Assembly: GCA_027886185.1 (NCBI GenBank)
Contig: WOAB01000528.1
Location: 3,906,001-3,970,000, forward strand
DNA from: Rheum nobile
Lineage: Eukaryota > Streptophyta > Magnoliopsida > Caryophyllales > Polygonaceae
Length of the DNA: 64,000 nt
Direction of reading: 5' to 3'
Every line of letters begins with the position of its first letter. Position 1 is the first letter of the stretch. The translations under genes were made by a program, and so were the position numbers. The notes under the pieces were generated by a model that had not been told where the DNA came from, ran no database searches, and worked only from the letters and a program-made list of their open reading frames with translations. This document shows positions 33,749 to 45,958 of this stretch, one piece after another.

Positions 33749-33904
33749 AGTTAATTCAAGTTTCTCATCTTTTTCAACATGACAACTTTATATTAGATAT
33801 TGATGATTGATTGATGATGATGATTCTTTTAATTAATTTATACAAATACTCTTTTGTACGTAATCTGGTTAAACATTGACGGTATATTTTTTTAGAAGTT
33901 TATA

Positions 33905-34159
33905 CACACTCAGTCCCATATTGTTTGTCCCATGGTCAATTTTAACACTATTTACAGTTAAAGAGAATCTTCAAGATTTCTTCCAATATATAAGAAAAAA
34001 CATAGTCATGTGGGGTCTTGTTTGATTCGTCTCAACGAGTACTTTGATAATATCAAATTTTTTTTTTATTAATATGTAATTAGAGATATTAACGATACAA
34101 AATCCGTCTCGATAAATGTGCCCTCCCCCCATGGGACAAACAAAATGGGACAGAGGGAG
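33905..34159. mobile_element. Stowaway-type MITE
   Basis: 255 bp with terminal inverted repeats CACACTCAGTCCCATATTG (left) and CTCCCTCTGTCCCATTTTG (right, inverted), both continuing into TTTGTCCCATGG. Flanked by TA on both sides (33,903-33,904 and 34,160-34,161). CTCCCTCYGTCCCA is the Stowaway signature of the Tc1/mariner superfamily. Confidence 0.85.
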
Positions 34160-34706
34160 TATTATTTTGTAAAAAAGGTTCACGTGAAAATGAGTGTTTA
34201 AGTGTCAATGTGTGAAAAAAGTTCACATGAGAATGAGCGGCTAAGTGCGAACGTGTGAATACTGAATGTGCATAGATTTACGTGTATGATTTTGGTAGAT
34301 AAAAATTCATGCATATAAAATCACTTAAATTTTGTTTAATTTTATGCTTTTATGTACATATATTTTTTACTATATATATAACCATGTATTTTTGTTTTGT
34401 ATGTATTTGCATGTTCACACCTAAGCATTTATTATCATCTGATTCGCCATTTACTCTATATTATCTTTCTAGTTATGTGTTTTTTATTTAAATAAAATGA
34501 CACTCTTAATATATCTATACTTGATCCAAAATAAAAAAAAGTTTTGTGCATTTTCCCGATCGACTTGTAATCAGGGGGGCTTGAGGGGGCGACAACCCCC
34601 GCTTCCCCCTGGCGAACCCCTTATAATACGTCGAGTATTTGGTTTTAGCCCCATTTTGAATTTCTAATTTTTATTATGTATATATAGAATGATAAATAAA
34701 TGATGG
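34160..34706. other. AT-rich intergenic
   Basis: No gene. 34,575-34,620 holds a G-then-C-rich stretch (GGGGGGCTTGAGGGGGCG then CAACCCCCGCTTCCCCCT) able to fold back on itself. Confidence 0.35.
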
Positions 34707-34950
34707 GCGTTATATACACACAGTTTTTTATCCTTTCGCACGCATATTGGTGCGCCAAAAATAGGCGTGTGTTTTGGTACGCCAAAGTTAAGCGTGCAGG
34801 GGGTAAACACATGAAAAAATGGACAAAATACCCATAGAGGTGGTACGCCGGGTTAAGACGCACCAGATTGGCACGCCTGAATTAGGCGCACCAATGCGCC
34901 GGGAAAAAGTGACCCATTTGGCGCGCCATAAAATGGCGCATCAAGGATTC
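34707..34950. repeat. Dispersed repeat made of GGTRCGCC ... GGCGYACC hairpins, copy 1
   Basis: Several imperfect inverted pairs follow each other: TTGGTGCGCC/AGGCGTG, TTGGTACGCC/AAGCGTGC, GTGGTACGCC/GACGCACC, TTGGCACGCC/GGCGCACCAA and TTGGCGCGCC/TGGCGCATCAA. The left edge TTATATACACACAGTTTTTT is shared, inverted, with a second copy at 58,640-58,830. No coding, no terminal repeats recognised. Confidence 0.65.
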
Positions 34951-35750
34951 ACAAATTGCAGGACTTCAACTTTTTCATTTTCTTTTTTTTAGGGACTTCT
35001 TCATTTTCTTTTCTTTTTTTGTTTAGCTATTAATTTATTATCTTATAAACTACACAATAGGCTTACATATCCACATAATTTTTTATTGTTGCTAAAGAAA
35101 AAAAGAAACAATTTCTTTGATAATACCTAAATTTACAATTAGAATTAAAACAATTTATTTGTATAGGTAGTATCAGTATATAAATATATAAATTTTATAT
35201 TATGAAGGTATACATAAAATTTTAAGAGTTATGTTGTATGAATACGATTTACAAAATACACTATTTGAACAATATCTCTATAGTGTTATAAATTCAGCAA
35301 ACCAGTAATAAAAATACTAAACTACTTTTGTTTTAGAAAATTAAAATGAACAAATAATTATAGTGTTATGTACTAATATTACATTAACATTAAAAATTGT
35401 GTAGATCATATAAAAACAAACTCATATTGGAAAAAATTACACCATATATTTGGATGAAAAACACATTTTAATTTTTTATCATCGCCTTTTTAATTAAATT
35501 GATCAAGCCAATCGAGTCGTTCAAATTTTCGGGTTGGTCGGTTCTGGCTATTACAGATTTCGTGCGGATTTGGACAAATTAGATCGATTTTTGACATATC
35601 GAGTGGCCACATGAATCAAGATTAATATCCCAAAAAGTATTTGCACCACAAGAGAAAAACAAAAGAGGTGATTGATGGAATAGGTTTTACATGTGCTCGA
35701 GTTCATCAACACAAAAAAATAATCTGAACTATTAGAATATTTATGAAATA
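34951..35750. other. AT-rich intergenic
   Basis: No gene recognised. A GC-richer island at 35,500-35,600 (GGGTTGGTCGGTTCTGG) may be a MITE remnant. Confidence 0.3.
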
Positions 35751-36760
35751 AACTATTGTTATATCGCATAGTTATATACTATAGCCATATATTATGGTTA
35801 TATCGTATAGTTATAAACTGTTGTTATATCGTATAGTTATATACTATTGTTATATCGTATAGTTATAACTATTGTTATATCGTATAGTTATATACTATTG
35901 TTATATCGTATAGTTATAACTATTGTTATATCGTATAGTTATATACTATTGTTATATCATATAGTTATAACTATTGTTATATTGTATAGTTATATACTAT
36001 AGTTATATCGTATAGTTATATATTATGGTTATATCGTATATAGTTATATACTACTGTTATATCGTATAGTTATATACTATGGTTATATCGTACAATTATA
36101 TACTATTGTTAATTTGTTATATCGTATATTTATATACTATTGTTATATCGTATAGTTATATACTATTGTTATATTGTATAGTTATAACTATTGTTATATC
36201 ACACACTTATATACTATGGTTATATCATATAGTTATATACTATGGTTATATTGTATAGTTATATCTTATAGTTATATACTATTGTTATATCGTATAGTTA
36301 TATACTATTGTTATATCATATAGTTATATACTATGGTTATATTGTATAGTTATATACTATTGTTACATCATATAGTTATAACTATTGTTATATCGTATAG
36401 TTATAAACTATGGTTATATCGTATAGTTATATACTATTGTTATATAGTATAGCTATATACTATAGTGATATATTATTGCTATAATACTATTGTTATATCG
36501 CATAGTTATAACTATTGTTATATCGCATAGTTATAACTATTGTTATACCGTATAGTTATATACTACAGTTATATCGTATAGTTATATACTATTGTTATAT
36601 CGTATAGTTATATACTATGGTTATATCGTATAGTTATATACTATGGTTATATCGATAGTTATATACTATTGTTATATGCTATGGTTATAGCATATAGTTA
36701 TATACTATTGTTATATCGTATAGTTATATACTACAATTATATACTATTGTTATATCGTAT
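35751..36760. repeat. AT-rich minisatellite, ~1 kb
   Basis: About 40 tandem units of a 24-26-bp word, best written ATATCGTATAGTTATATACTAT followed by TGTT or GGTT; a common short variant loses two bases (GTTATAACTATTG). Units are near-palindromic around ATAGTTATATACTAT. C or G in TCG/TGG/TTG is the main variable position. The array ends at GTATTGTTTGGTGAC and lies ~100 bp before the LINE 3' end. Confidence 0.95.
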
Positions 36761-36919
36761 TGTTTGGTGACTTCAATTGATCAACTAGTAACAATTTTCT
36801 TGAAGGTAGTGGTAACATGTAAGATTCGAATATATATGTATATACGTATGTCTTTACCAAAATATATAACTTTTTTTTATTAGGTAAAAATTAGACTGGA
36901 AACCACAGAAGAGACGGTT

Positions 36920-37330
36920 TCTCAGTCTATAGCATCCTTACGGATGAGAATTACAAATTCTAGACAAGCTCGAATATCTTTCAAGGAACTCTGCTGGACC
37001 GTCTTTGCGATGAAGTCGGCCACCACATTTGTTTCTCGGAAGACATGAAAAATCTGCACTGAAGAAAACAGTTGTAAAACACACAGGATATCCGAAATTA
37101 ACATTTCAATATCCCATGGACAATGCCGGATTTGTAAGAACATTCACAATCGTAAGATTGTCGCATTCAAGTTGAATGTTGGTAATGCCTAATTCATAGG
37201 CCTTTACCAGGGCATTTCTAACTGCAAGTGTTTCTGTTTTTAAAGGGGTTGAGATACCACATTTATCCCCAAAGAGAAAAATTGGTTTACCCGTGTTGTT
37301 CCTGAAAATGTAGCCAAAACTAGATTCACT
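36920..37330 (-). pseudogene. LINE RNase H domain
   Basis: Minus frame SESSFGYIFRNNTGKPIFLF, then TETLAVRNALVKAYELGI, IQLECDNLTIVNVL, a stop (37,128), and after a frame change ISDILCVLQLF, VFRETNVVADFIAKT. This is the RNase H fold with Glu (TETLA) and Asp (CDNL) active-site positions. It joins KKPPDNIIKINTD at the end of the preceding frame, which is the usual linker entering this domain, so RNase H follows almost directly after endonuclease sequence: the whole reverse transcriptase has been deleted. Confidence 0.8.
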
Positions 37331-37345
37331 ATTTGTTTTGGTGGA

Positions 37346-37751
37346 TCAATCTGTATTGATTTTAATTATGTTATCTGGTGGTTTTTTCCATTTCTTTATT
37401 GGTCGTCTAACAATGTTCCTTCTATGTGTTTTTTGTTTGTTATCTTCTAAACAGTCAGGGTTTGTATACTTGATACTAATAAATCTTGTTTCAATTTGGT
37501 CAATTTCGAGGATTTCATTTGTAAGTTGGTAGGTCTTCCAAATTACACAAATGCCACCCGAGAAACCCGTAATCGGGACACAGTAGAATTGATCAAATCC
37601 CGCTTTTTCACACTTTTTCACTTGGTTCTTTGTTTGTTCTTGTTTCAAAGAGTGCAATTAATTGAATTCGTTCAATTTTGCAAAAGGATTCAACATCCAT
37701 CCAAGATGTTTTCTTCCCGATTCCACGGCAATTCCAGGTTGTGATCTTCAT
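37346..37751 (-). pseudogene. LINE ORF2 start: APE-type endonuclease, truncated and frameshifted
   Basis: ATG at 37,751 opens MKITTWNCRGIG, the standard start of plant L1 endonuclease (Asn in WNCRG), followed by LIALFETRT (catalytic Glu). The frame stops after 47 residues; the homologous reading continues in another frame as EKAGFDQFYCVP, GFSGGICVIWK and on to KYTNPDCLEDN. Only the first ~110 residues of the ~230-residue endonuclease are present. The ATG overlaps the stop of the upstream frame by four bases (ATGA). Confidence 0.8.
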
Positions 37752-39141
37752 AAAAAACCAATTTTAATTTTACCCCATATCATAAGACATCTAGAGGACT
37801 TATAATCATTCATAATTAGTGTTATATTTTTTATGGTTTTAATAAATAAAGGAGGTATACTTCCTTTATTATTTTTTATGAAACCATCAAGTTTTGTTTT
37901 GTATCTTATCATATAGTCCCTGGACTTGAACATATTCCCTGGAGCAAAATTCCAGAGAATACATAATCCCGGAACAAATCGGTTTTTACAGTAATTGTTC
38001 CTGGTTGTCCACATATCGATAGAAATATATTCATAATTTTGTTCAAATGTATACATATATGATTCCTCGTGCTGCCAGTCAACAGTTCTATACATACCAA
38101 AGTGTATAAGCCTGTAAACATTTAAGAAAGGTTTACAAGTATACCAAAGTTTAATTTGGGTCCACCTATACAGATTAAAGTTATTCAAAGGAGAAGGAAT
38201 CAAGGACATTAGCCACAAAAACAAAGGTTTAAGGGAATGGTTGTTCATAGAGTAAAAAACTCCAAGTGGTTTGTTTAGTTGGTGATTGTTCATAAGCCAG
38301 AATTGTTTAACTATTCTAATACATAGTTTCATATGCATGTAAATACACATAAAAGAACAGATTGATCTCGAATAGATAAGAGTCAAAGACAGATATGACA
38401 GGTCATGCCAGGACCCAATTTCCTCGAAATTAGGGATCCAGTAAAGATTGTTCGAGGGGTAAAGTTTCGTATAATATTTTTTTCCATTGCTCCATTTTTC
38501 TTTGCAAGATTTAGTTTTGATTTGCTTGTTGAGGATCTTTAATCCAGTCCAGGCAACCTGTACCTTGGAATAAAGACAGTACAGAAAGTAAGGATCAATA
38601 GTTATCAATATAATTTCAACAATAATGGTTCTAGGATATAACAAAGGGCAATAACACCCAATCCAAACAGAGTTCAAGTGATTAACAACACATACCAAGC
38701 AAACTTGGAAGTCAGAAGGATCGAAACAGCTTAGGAAAAGCTGCACTTCAAGCAGAGTTAAGAAACAAGGGTTTAAAAAACCAGATAACAGGAAGCAAGA
38801 GCACAAAGCTAACCAGGCAAACCAGTTATCCAGATAATTCTGAAGATCATGAATCAACATCACAGAAAACCAAGGTCCCAAGTCTAGAGCACTCTCAGTG
38901 TCACCAAAAATAAGAGAACACCAAGAGAGAGCCACATAAATGGAAGTGATGCTAGGCAGGTTCAAAAACATAGTTGTAAAGTGCCAAGGACAAGTAATAA
39001 AGTGGAATTTGTCAGCTAAGGAAAGAGCAAACCAGAACAGAATATGGAAAAAACCACAAGTATACGGATAGGTATGATGTAATAAGGAACTATACAGCAA
39101 GTGCATATCCCAAAAATTTCGCTCACGATTGTTCAGGGAGA
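37748..39141 (-). CDS. Long open frame upstream of LINE ORF2 (3' part), unknown protein
   Basis: 464 codons without a stop on the minus strand, ending at 37,748 in an ATGA overlap with the ORF2 start. It sits where ORF1 should be, but it shows no RNA-recognition motif, DUF4283 or CCHC zinc knuckle. Composition is odd: very rich in Leu, Tyr, Trp, Phe and Cys, with several hydrophobic runs (for example WFAWLALCSCFLLSGFL) and a more basic C-terminal third. Across the Ty3 insertion it is exactly in frame with 57,391-58,108; together ~700 codons with no stop. It may be a real but diverged element protein, or long by chance in untranslated sequence. No ATG is seen near the far 5' end of the joined frame; the first is ~80 codons in. 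Confidence 0.45.
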
Positions 39142-39146
39142 AGAAC

Positions 39147-41790
39147 TGTAATACCCCTCATTTTTAGTAAGGGTATTTGGGTAATTTTTCCAACCCTCAT
39201 TGGGAAAGCAAGACGTGTTGGCGAAATTCGGAAATTATGTAACTCGTGTAATCTCTGTATTATCTTTGAACGTTATGATATACGTTCGAGGTATTTTGGG
39301 ACCATAGAATATGTTTTATGGATGCTTAAGGTGGATTTTAGGTTTAGTCCTCGAGCCAAGCCTCAATTTGAGGCAAAAGGGGTGCCTTCGCGACATTTCC
39401 ACGACCGCGGAAGTCAATCCGCGACCGCGGAAAGTTGTTCGTCACTTCCCCAGGCAAAAGGCAAGCACGCGGCATTTTCCGCGACCGCGGAAAATTTCCG
39501 CGCCCGCGGAAAAGTGCCCAGCGTCGCGCCTTCGTCTTTCTTCCGCGTGGCGTCGATTCACTGGAGGAGGGAGGAGGTGCACCAGTTGGGTTGTCGGTGC
39601 TGGAGCCTTCTTTCCCTATTTAAGGAGGGGAGGTGAGCCTCCATCTTCATTCACATCCCGATCTCTCTCTCCCTCTCAAAGTGTTCGTCGCCGGAATCCC
39701 TCGAGTTTGCCGGCGTTCCCGAGTTCGTTGGAGCATTGCCGGAGGAGCCCTGGAGGTGTGTTGCAGCGGTGGTTGAAGGCAGCCCTCTCGCTCGGAGCCC
39801 CGTCGTGTCGTTGCCGGAGTCGTTTGAGCCTCGCCGGAAATTCGTGGTGTCGCAGCCTCGCCGGAGCTCGTGCCCTCGCCGGATCTGTTCACCGAGAGTC
39901 CTTGGAGGCTGGAAGGTGGTGGTCGTCGAAGGAAGCCCTCGTCTCGAGCCCCGCCGTGTCGTCGCCGGTGAGTTTTCTCCCGATTTAGGGTCGTCAGAGT
40001 TCACGGCCGCGACCGCGGACATGAACTGCCGTGACCGCGACGATGACAGTCAGGCCGCGACCGCGGACGCTGTCCTCGACGCTCGCGGCCGATGTCCTCG
40101 ACGCCCGCAGCCGATGTCTTCGATGCCCGCGGACGATGTCCTAGACGCCCGCGACCGCGGAATCCAAGCCGCGACCGCGGATTGCCTTGGCAATCGCGAT
40201 CGTGGCCTTGGACGATCCAGTCTCGGACGGGACTCTCGTTCTTTCGATTTTGTTTGTTTTCCTTAGATTCGTTTATTTTATTGTCGAATCTAACCTAGGG
40301 TTTCGTTATGGGTCGTTGTCGTAGGAATCTGTAATCCGATTTCTGTTTCCGTTCCGAACCCCGAAACCCGTCATCGTTCAATCGTTCGTCTAGACTAAGG
40401 CAAGTGGCGGTTTGCTCTTGCTTATCATTCCATGTTTCCATTTAATTATCAATTGTTTTAATTGTTAATTAAATTGGGATGAACTATTGTTTTCGTTTGG
40501 GAACAGATTTTATAAATGATACGATTAAAACATGATATTATAATATGTTGTATATATTGCTAGAAACAACGCTATTATATCTGTTATTACCATGATGGTA
40601 TTGATGTGGATTTTGTGTGTGAACTTAAAATGTAGTTAGAACGAGTATTCATAGGAACGCTATATACCTTGCGAGGTCTAGCCGTTTCTTTATAACCGTG
40701 GTGGATAGGATGTCCAAGCCCTAACACCCTTCCCTGGTCATGACTGTCCCCTATCCGAGTATAGGGGAGGTGCACACAGCTAGTGCCAAACATTCGGGAA
40801 ATATTCCCAAGATATCTCTCGTATCGAGATGATATATTTATATGATAAAAGCTTTAACGTGAATATACGTTTTGGAATTAAACAAGATAAGTGCGATTAT
40901 GCACATAATTAATATACCCTCGGGCGAGGAGTACAACGTGGAAACCGCCCGGACTTCGATTAGAGTAAGTCCTCCTTCCAAATCTGAATTCGCATTACGC
41001 GGTGAGGTTGGTCGGGGACCCAAATGGTCAAGTCTTTTTAAATGCTTGTGTGAAATTATAAACGTTTTACCAAACATTTGTCATACTTTCCCGTAAGACT
41101 CATTTCCTTTGGAGTCTTCTCTTCATACGTTTCCCATAAGGCTCATATCCTTTGGAGTCTCCTTTTTAGTGCATGTCTAAACTTTAATCGCTCCGTGAAA
41201 GTTCCGGGTTATATATCGTTCCTTCGGTTGTTATTCGAAGGACAATGATAGTAAACAGTTACGATCACTAGAACCATTCTGTTGCACCCTTGCATAGTCC
41301 GTCATTAGACTAACCAACCGGGTTTTATTCCTTGCATGGTTGGCTGGTGTCATCCGTCCTATACGGCACATCAGTGGTTGGTCCCCGAAGACTCGAAGCA
41401 ACCAATTGAAGAAGAGGCTTGCAGTTGCAGATTTAAGTGTCGGTATTTCAAGGTCGTTAAGTATTACTCTAAAATGTATTTTTATAACCTAGTCATGTAA
41501 TAGGTTTATTCTTAAAGTCTTCCGCTGTGTAATTTAAAGTCTTCCGCTGTAATTTCACTCTGTTGTAAAAAAAAACACTACTATCGGTTGATGAGAGATC
41601 TTCTAATAAGAATGGTTGAGTTTCATTTAAAAATGTCTTCCGTTGTTTAACCTTTCGTTGTTTAACCTTTCGTTGTTTATTATGTTTATTTAAGATTAAT
41701 TATTCCGATTAAAGCCTTGGGTGACATCGGACAGCAACGTCTGAGGTTACTGGCGTGTGGCATTTCCGACAATAAGTCGGGGGTGTTACA
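39147..41790 (+). repeat. 5' LTR of element A
   Basis: 2,644 bp, TGTAATACCCCTC ... GGGGGTGTTACA. TATA box CTATTTAAG at 39,616-39,623. The transcribed part has several copies of CCGCGACCGCGGA and variants (39,400-39,520 and 40,000-40,190). Open frames here (up to 225 codons) arise from this GC-rich repetitive composition and are not taken as genes. Near 41,310-41,375 it carries GGTGTCATCCGT...CGGCACATCA, also found in family B. Confidence 0.95.
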
Positions 41791-41794
41791 GTTA

Positions 41795-41806
41795 TGGTAT
41801 CAGAGC
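41795..41806 (+). other. Primer-binding site of element A
   Basis: TGGTATCAGAGC, complementary to the 3' end of initiator tRNA-Met, four bases after the 5' LTR. This confirms the plus orientation. Confidence 0.93.
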
Positions 41807-42251
41807 AACGGTTTTAAAATTCTTGGCCTATTATTAGGTTTGAGAATTTTCGAAAATTCATTTCGAAACTATTTTCAACCTATTTTTTTTATTTGAAATA
41901 AAATTTGAGAGTTTTAATGTTAAATTTAAAAGTTTTAATTATTTCTTGGAATTTAATTTAAACTAATGATTTAGCTATTTGAACTTCAAAAGTTATTTAT
42001 AACTGGTTTATAAAATGTCGGGTTATAAGCGATTAGACTAAGTTTATGGTTGTAACTTTAAAAGTATGATTTGGGTCTTAGAAAAGTTTTGTGATAATCG
42101 TATCACTAATTTGAGAAACTAACACTATAGGTAACTATTTTTGTATAAGGTTTAAAAAGTATAAAGTATAAGGTTTGAAGGTATACGGTTTTATAATAAG
42201 TGGTTTTCAAACTTCTGCAAGGTTCAAGTTGTTACTTATTCCTTAGATCCA

Positions 42252-43872
42252 TGATAGGCATTGTCGTCGTGACACCTAAACAAATAAAATAATCCTAACA
42301 AACCTAAACAAGTAGTAGAGGCAAGCAAGGGTCGAATCCACATGGAGGAAGTGATCAATTCATGTGTTAGTAAGCATGCAAAGTAACAAGCAAAGGGGTT
42401 TTTGGTTATCAAGCAAAACAAAGCAAACAAGTGTGGTTGATGAGAAAATATGAATGGGGAAAGTAGTTCTACTAGAAAGAGATCCACAATACAGAGATAA
42501 GTCGATCATTGAAATCTTATAAATCCAAGTTCTTTAACTATTCTTATGGTTGTTCCCACCCTGATCTTAAGTACTACCGATTCTCACAGTTGTCAATAGA
42601 CTTATTACTATGCCAATGATAAAGTACCACTGATTGAAAACGTTGTCAGCATACTTTAGCACCAACACAGCAATAACAATGCACACAAGGATATAGGATA
42701 CATGCAAGTAGAAAGACGTACAAGTACTCACTCCCCTACTTAACATGCAATGATTCTCACTCACAATTGTACGCTCGGAACCCCTATACGCACAATTGTG
42801 TTTGCCACTAGATATACACTCGGAACCCCTATATGCAATCCTAGCAATTGATAAAAAGTATTCAACCTAGCTGGCCAGACTATGAAGAATAACGATAAAT
42901 CAATAATCAATATAACTAAGAGAATCAAACCAACACACATAAGAATAAGAACAAGGAATAGAAATCTCATAACATAATCAACTGTATTGCTTCAAACATC
43001 TAGTAGAATAAGGTGTTTAGTTCTCCATGGGTTGGAAACCCTAGAGGTGGAAAAGAAATGAACTTCAAAACTAAATCTAGATTCATTGTGGCTGGAAGTT
43101 GTGGGAATTTGGTTAAATAGAGTTAACCTAAATCTCAAGATCACAAACCCTATCTTACAAGGAAATAAAATAATAATAATAATAAAAGGAAATAATAATA
43201 AAAGGTAAACAAATCAATCTGGGAAATAATCCCGTCTTCTCTCGCTCGGATCTCGCAAGCCATCTCGGTCAGCAGCTCGGCCCAAATCCTTCCTTCATCA
43301 GCGCGGCCCAACAACAACTAGCAGCTCACTCCATATCAGCGCGCATACATCAACGTGACGTCATCACTCCTCTTTCTTTCCGCTTGAATTCCCGCTCCGC
43401 TTCAGCTTCAATTCGCGCGCTTCTTCCTTCTCCTTCGTGGGCTTCTCTTCCAATTAGGCCTAATATCTTCTTCACGGCCCAATATCAACTTAATTCATTC
43501 CAGCTACACGCCTCGCGCGTAATTAATTGCTCTTTTGCCCAACAGATGACGCGAGGCGTCAGCTCCCACCGCGGGGCGGTGGTTTCTACCGCGGGGCGGC
43601 ATCCTTCTCTGAGACCCATCGCCGGGTCGCGGTGGCTCTGACGCGGGGTGCCATTATTCTCTCTTCATTGTGGTTTCTTCATGGATTTTCAATGTCTTCT
43701 CAAGTGGTCAACTCCTCTTTCTCTGGATGTCTTCAATTAGCTCCTCCAGACCACCAAAACCACACTTCTCCACTCTAACTCCATAATCTCCAATTGTGCT
43801 CTAAATCCAACCAAATGGCACCTCAAACCTGGTAATAATCCTTAGATAAGTGGTACAAAATAGCACTTATCA
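42252..43872 (-). repeat. LTR of the Athila-like element (left copy, 3' LTR)
   Basis: 1,621 bp. Differs from the right copy mainly by a few substitutions, a short loss of an AATAATAATAAAAGG stretch in the other copy, and one extra CCGCGGGGCGG unit here (43,560-43,600). Confidence 0.92.
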
Positions 43873-45301
43873 AACCCCCCATGCTTAAACCTTGCTTGTC
43901 CTCGAGTAAGCCAAAGTCAACCTACTCCTCCAATCAATCCCCAAGGTTTCAGGAAGCATAGAAAACTCAATCATCCAAGAATCACACCCAACAATAAACT
44001 CTAGGCAACCATACAAAATAAGCTCAGCATAACACAACACCAAAATCAATAAATCTCAACACCCCACACATCCAAGCTAAAAGGAAAGCAGAGTACTTCC
44101 CCCAAGCTTATCCCAAACACCATAGAGTGAATAAATTCTAATCCTATCTCCCATCTATCTTCTTATCCCTCCAGAGTGACCTACCCGACAATCCTTCTTT
44201 GACTCCTCTTCTGATGACGCCTCGCCAAGAATAATGAGAAATCCTAGAATCACTCTTCTTCTTTTTCGCTCATTTTGCCAAGGCGCCCTTTCGGGTTTTC
44301 ACCAAGCCACTCATTTCATTTTCCAATAGATGTACTCACATAAGCTCACGTCACTCTTGACCACATATTACCCCAGCCTAATGCTGGTCCAAGCCACCTG
44401 CTTATTACCTAGGCCGCCCTTTCGGGTTTTCGACCTATCCCAGGATTTCAAATGTATGCCTTTTTTCAATTTTTTTGGCTTTTTCATTTTTTTATTTTTT
44501 TTATTTTTCTCCTCAACAACATAGCAAGTATAGAACTCTCCCCCATGCTTAAACATTGCATTGTCCTCAATGTAATGAAAGACAAAAGAATAGAAGCAGA
44601 GGGAAAAGCAAAAAAATAACTCATAAACGTCGCCAAGCTGCTTGGACATTATAGGTGTCGCTGGCGGTCTTCTCAATAAATTCCCAGGTCCCTAGTGTTG
44701 GGCGGGTGTCTTCATCAACTCTATAATCTTCTACTACCGTGCAACCAAAGGGAACCACTTTGGTGAATAGTGGTATAGCAATGATAGTGGGGTTGCACGG
44801 CCTTCTAGGAACACATGGTGGAGCCCAAATGTAATCATGGTAGGGGTTCTAGTGTTCCTCCTCCTCAGCTGTCAATTGTAGGGCCATCATCGTTGCCAAA
44901 TAATGTGTAGGGCTAAGGTTTTCTCCTTGACAACATGATGCGCACCATCTCCATGGGGAACTCTGGACAGCTGGCCTCGGTATAACTCTTTTGTTTTTCA
45001 AATTTTTTTTTTTTTGATTTTGAATTTTTTTTTTTGCCCCCCCGTTTAAGGTTTTTTCGGGGGGTGACTTAGTGTAGGGAAGAGAAGACTTACATTGGTG
45101 GTAAACACCTTCTTCAATAGGCATGGGTCTCTTCCCTGCAGGTTAGTCGGAAACAAAAACCAAAACAAAAACAAAGCAAAAACAAGCAAAACTAATGCAA
45201 GAAATAAAGAAAGAAAAACAAAGAAAGTAAAACATACCTCGGGTTGCCTCCCGGACAGCGCCTTAGTTATTGTCATAGCTTGACATACTACTCCAGCCTC
45301 C
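43873..45301. other. 3' non-coding region of the Athila-like element
   Basis: Between the truncated protease frame and the 3' LTR. GCCCTTTCGGGTTTTC occurs twice (44,284 and 44,413). T- and A-rich runs; no envelope-like or pol frame recognised. Confidence 0.5.
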
Positions 45302-45904
45302 TCAACTCGGGTTGGTCCTAGCTTTTGAGCACCTGAGATCTATATCAGGGGGATGCCTCTTTGTATACTCCCTGTTGAGCCTCTCCCCCATGCTTGTGCA
45401 CTTCTTTGTGGGTGGACCATTGTGCATACCCATGAACACACTTGCCATTTTCAAAAATGGCCTACCCAGCATCTCAGGGACTGCATGTATGTCCTGCCCC
45501 GTATCCAGCATGTAAGAATTCACCACTTGAGTCAAGTTCTCCTTCTTGTGCCTCCCCTTCAGTTTCTTCTTGATCATATCCAACACCTTTAACATTTCCT
45601 TGCTGCGAGGGGTGCTGTCCGCCAGTGTGACCAAGGGGACGGTTTTTAGGCAGTTACTGAAGGCCTCATAGATATCCTCATTGTTCTTCGGCCTTTGAGT
45701 AACTCGGGAAGCCTCAAGGAGGGGCGCGACGGGCTGCAGCGAAACAAGCGGGAAGGAGTTGGGATGCACAAACTCATCATAGGCAGCCTCCAGAGGATCG
45801 GGGACTGCCGGGGCGATTGTCTCTGGAGTATTTTCGCGATCACAACACTCCTCCTCATCGTCGCTCCACTCATCTCCAAAGAAGTTCTCCTCATCAGAAA
45901 GCAC
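45302..45904 (-). pseudogene. Athila-like gag C-terminus/protease remnant
   Basis: 200 codons on the minus strand. An acidic start (DEENFFGDEWSDDEEE) leads into DIYEAFSNCLKTVP, MLKVLDMIKKKLK and then VPEMLGRPFLKMASVFM, which matches the end of the Athila aspartic protease (the VPxxLGRPFLxxA block). The normal active-site DLGA stretch upstream is missing, so it cannot be an active protease. The tail (KRHPPDIDLRCSKARTNPS) is not recognised. Confidence 0.6.
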
Positions 45905-45958
45905 CTGTCGTGCAACCCCATAAGGATCTACCCAAACCTCACCAGTATATCTGAAATT

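Larger units (their letters stand above)
24183..33750 (-). mobile_element. Helitron, ends approximate
   Basis: The element is defined by its genes on the minus strand: an RPA-like protein (33.3-32.6 kb) and a Rep/helicase (29.6-24.9 kb), the usual gene pair of plant Helitrons, which move by rolling-circle replication and make no target duplication. Helitrons insert between A and T, start with TC and end in CTRR after a hairpin. Neither end is certain: the 3' candidate is 24,183, and the 5' end must lie between the tandem repeats (33,411-33,748) and the Stowaway MITE at 33,905. A host gene fragment sits between the two Helitron genes. Confidence 0.75.
36874..39141 (-). mobile_element. L1-type LINE, 3' portion (split by a Ty3 element)
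   Basis: The minus-strand non-LTR element reads 39,141 down to 36,874 and ends in an A8 tail (36,871-36,878). A 17-bp target duplication CCAAAATATATAWCTTT lies at 36,857-36,873 and 58,289-58,305, so the element extends across the inserted Ty3 to 58,288. Without the insert it is only ~3.2 kb, against 5-7 kb for a full L1. Endonuclease start and RNase H are present, reverse transcriptase is missing. Confidence 0.85.

Noticed and set aside
35751..36760. CRISPR-like array
   Set aside because: Units are contiguous with no unique spacers, and this is plant DNA.
39311..40266. Open frames of up to 225 codons in the 5' LTR of element A
   Set aside because: They lie in overlapping frames of both strands in a GC-rich repetitive LTR; matching frames in the 3' LTR are broken; no domain.
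43384..43778. Plus-strand frames within the Athila-like LTRs (also 47,576-48,331)
   Set aside because: The element is on the minus strand and the frames are LTR sequence; the longer one exists only because of differences between LTR copies.
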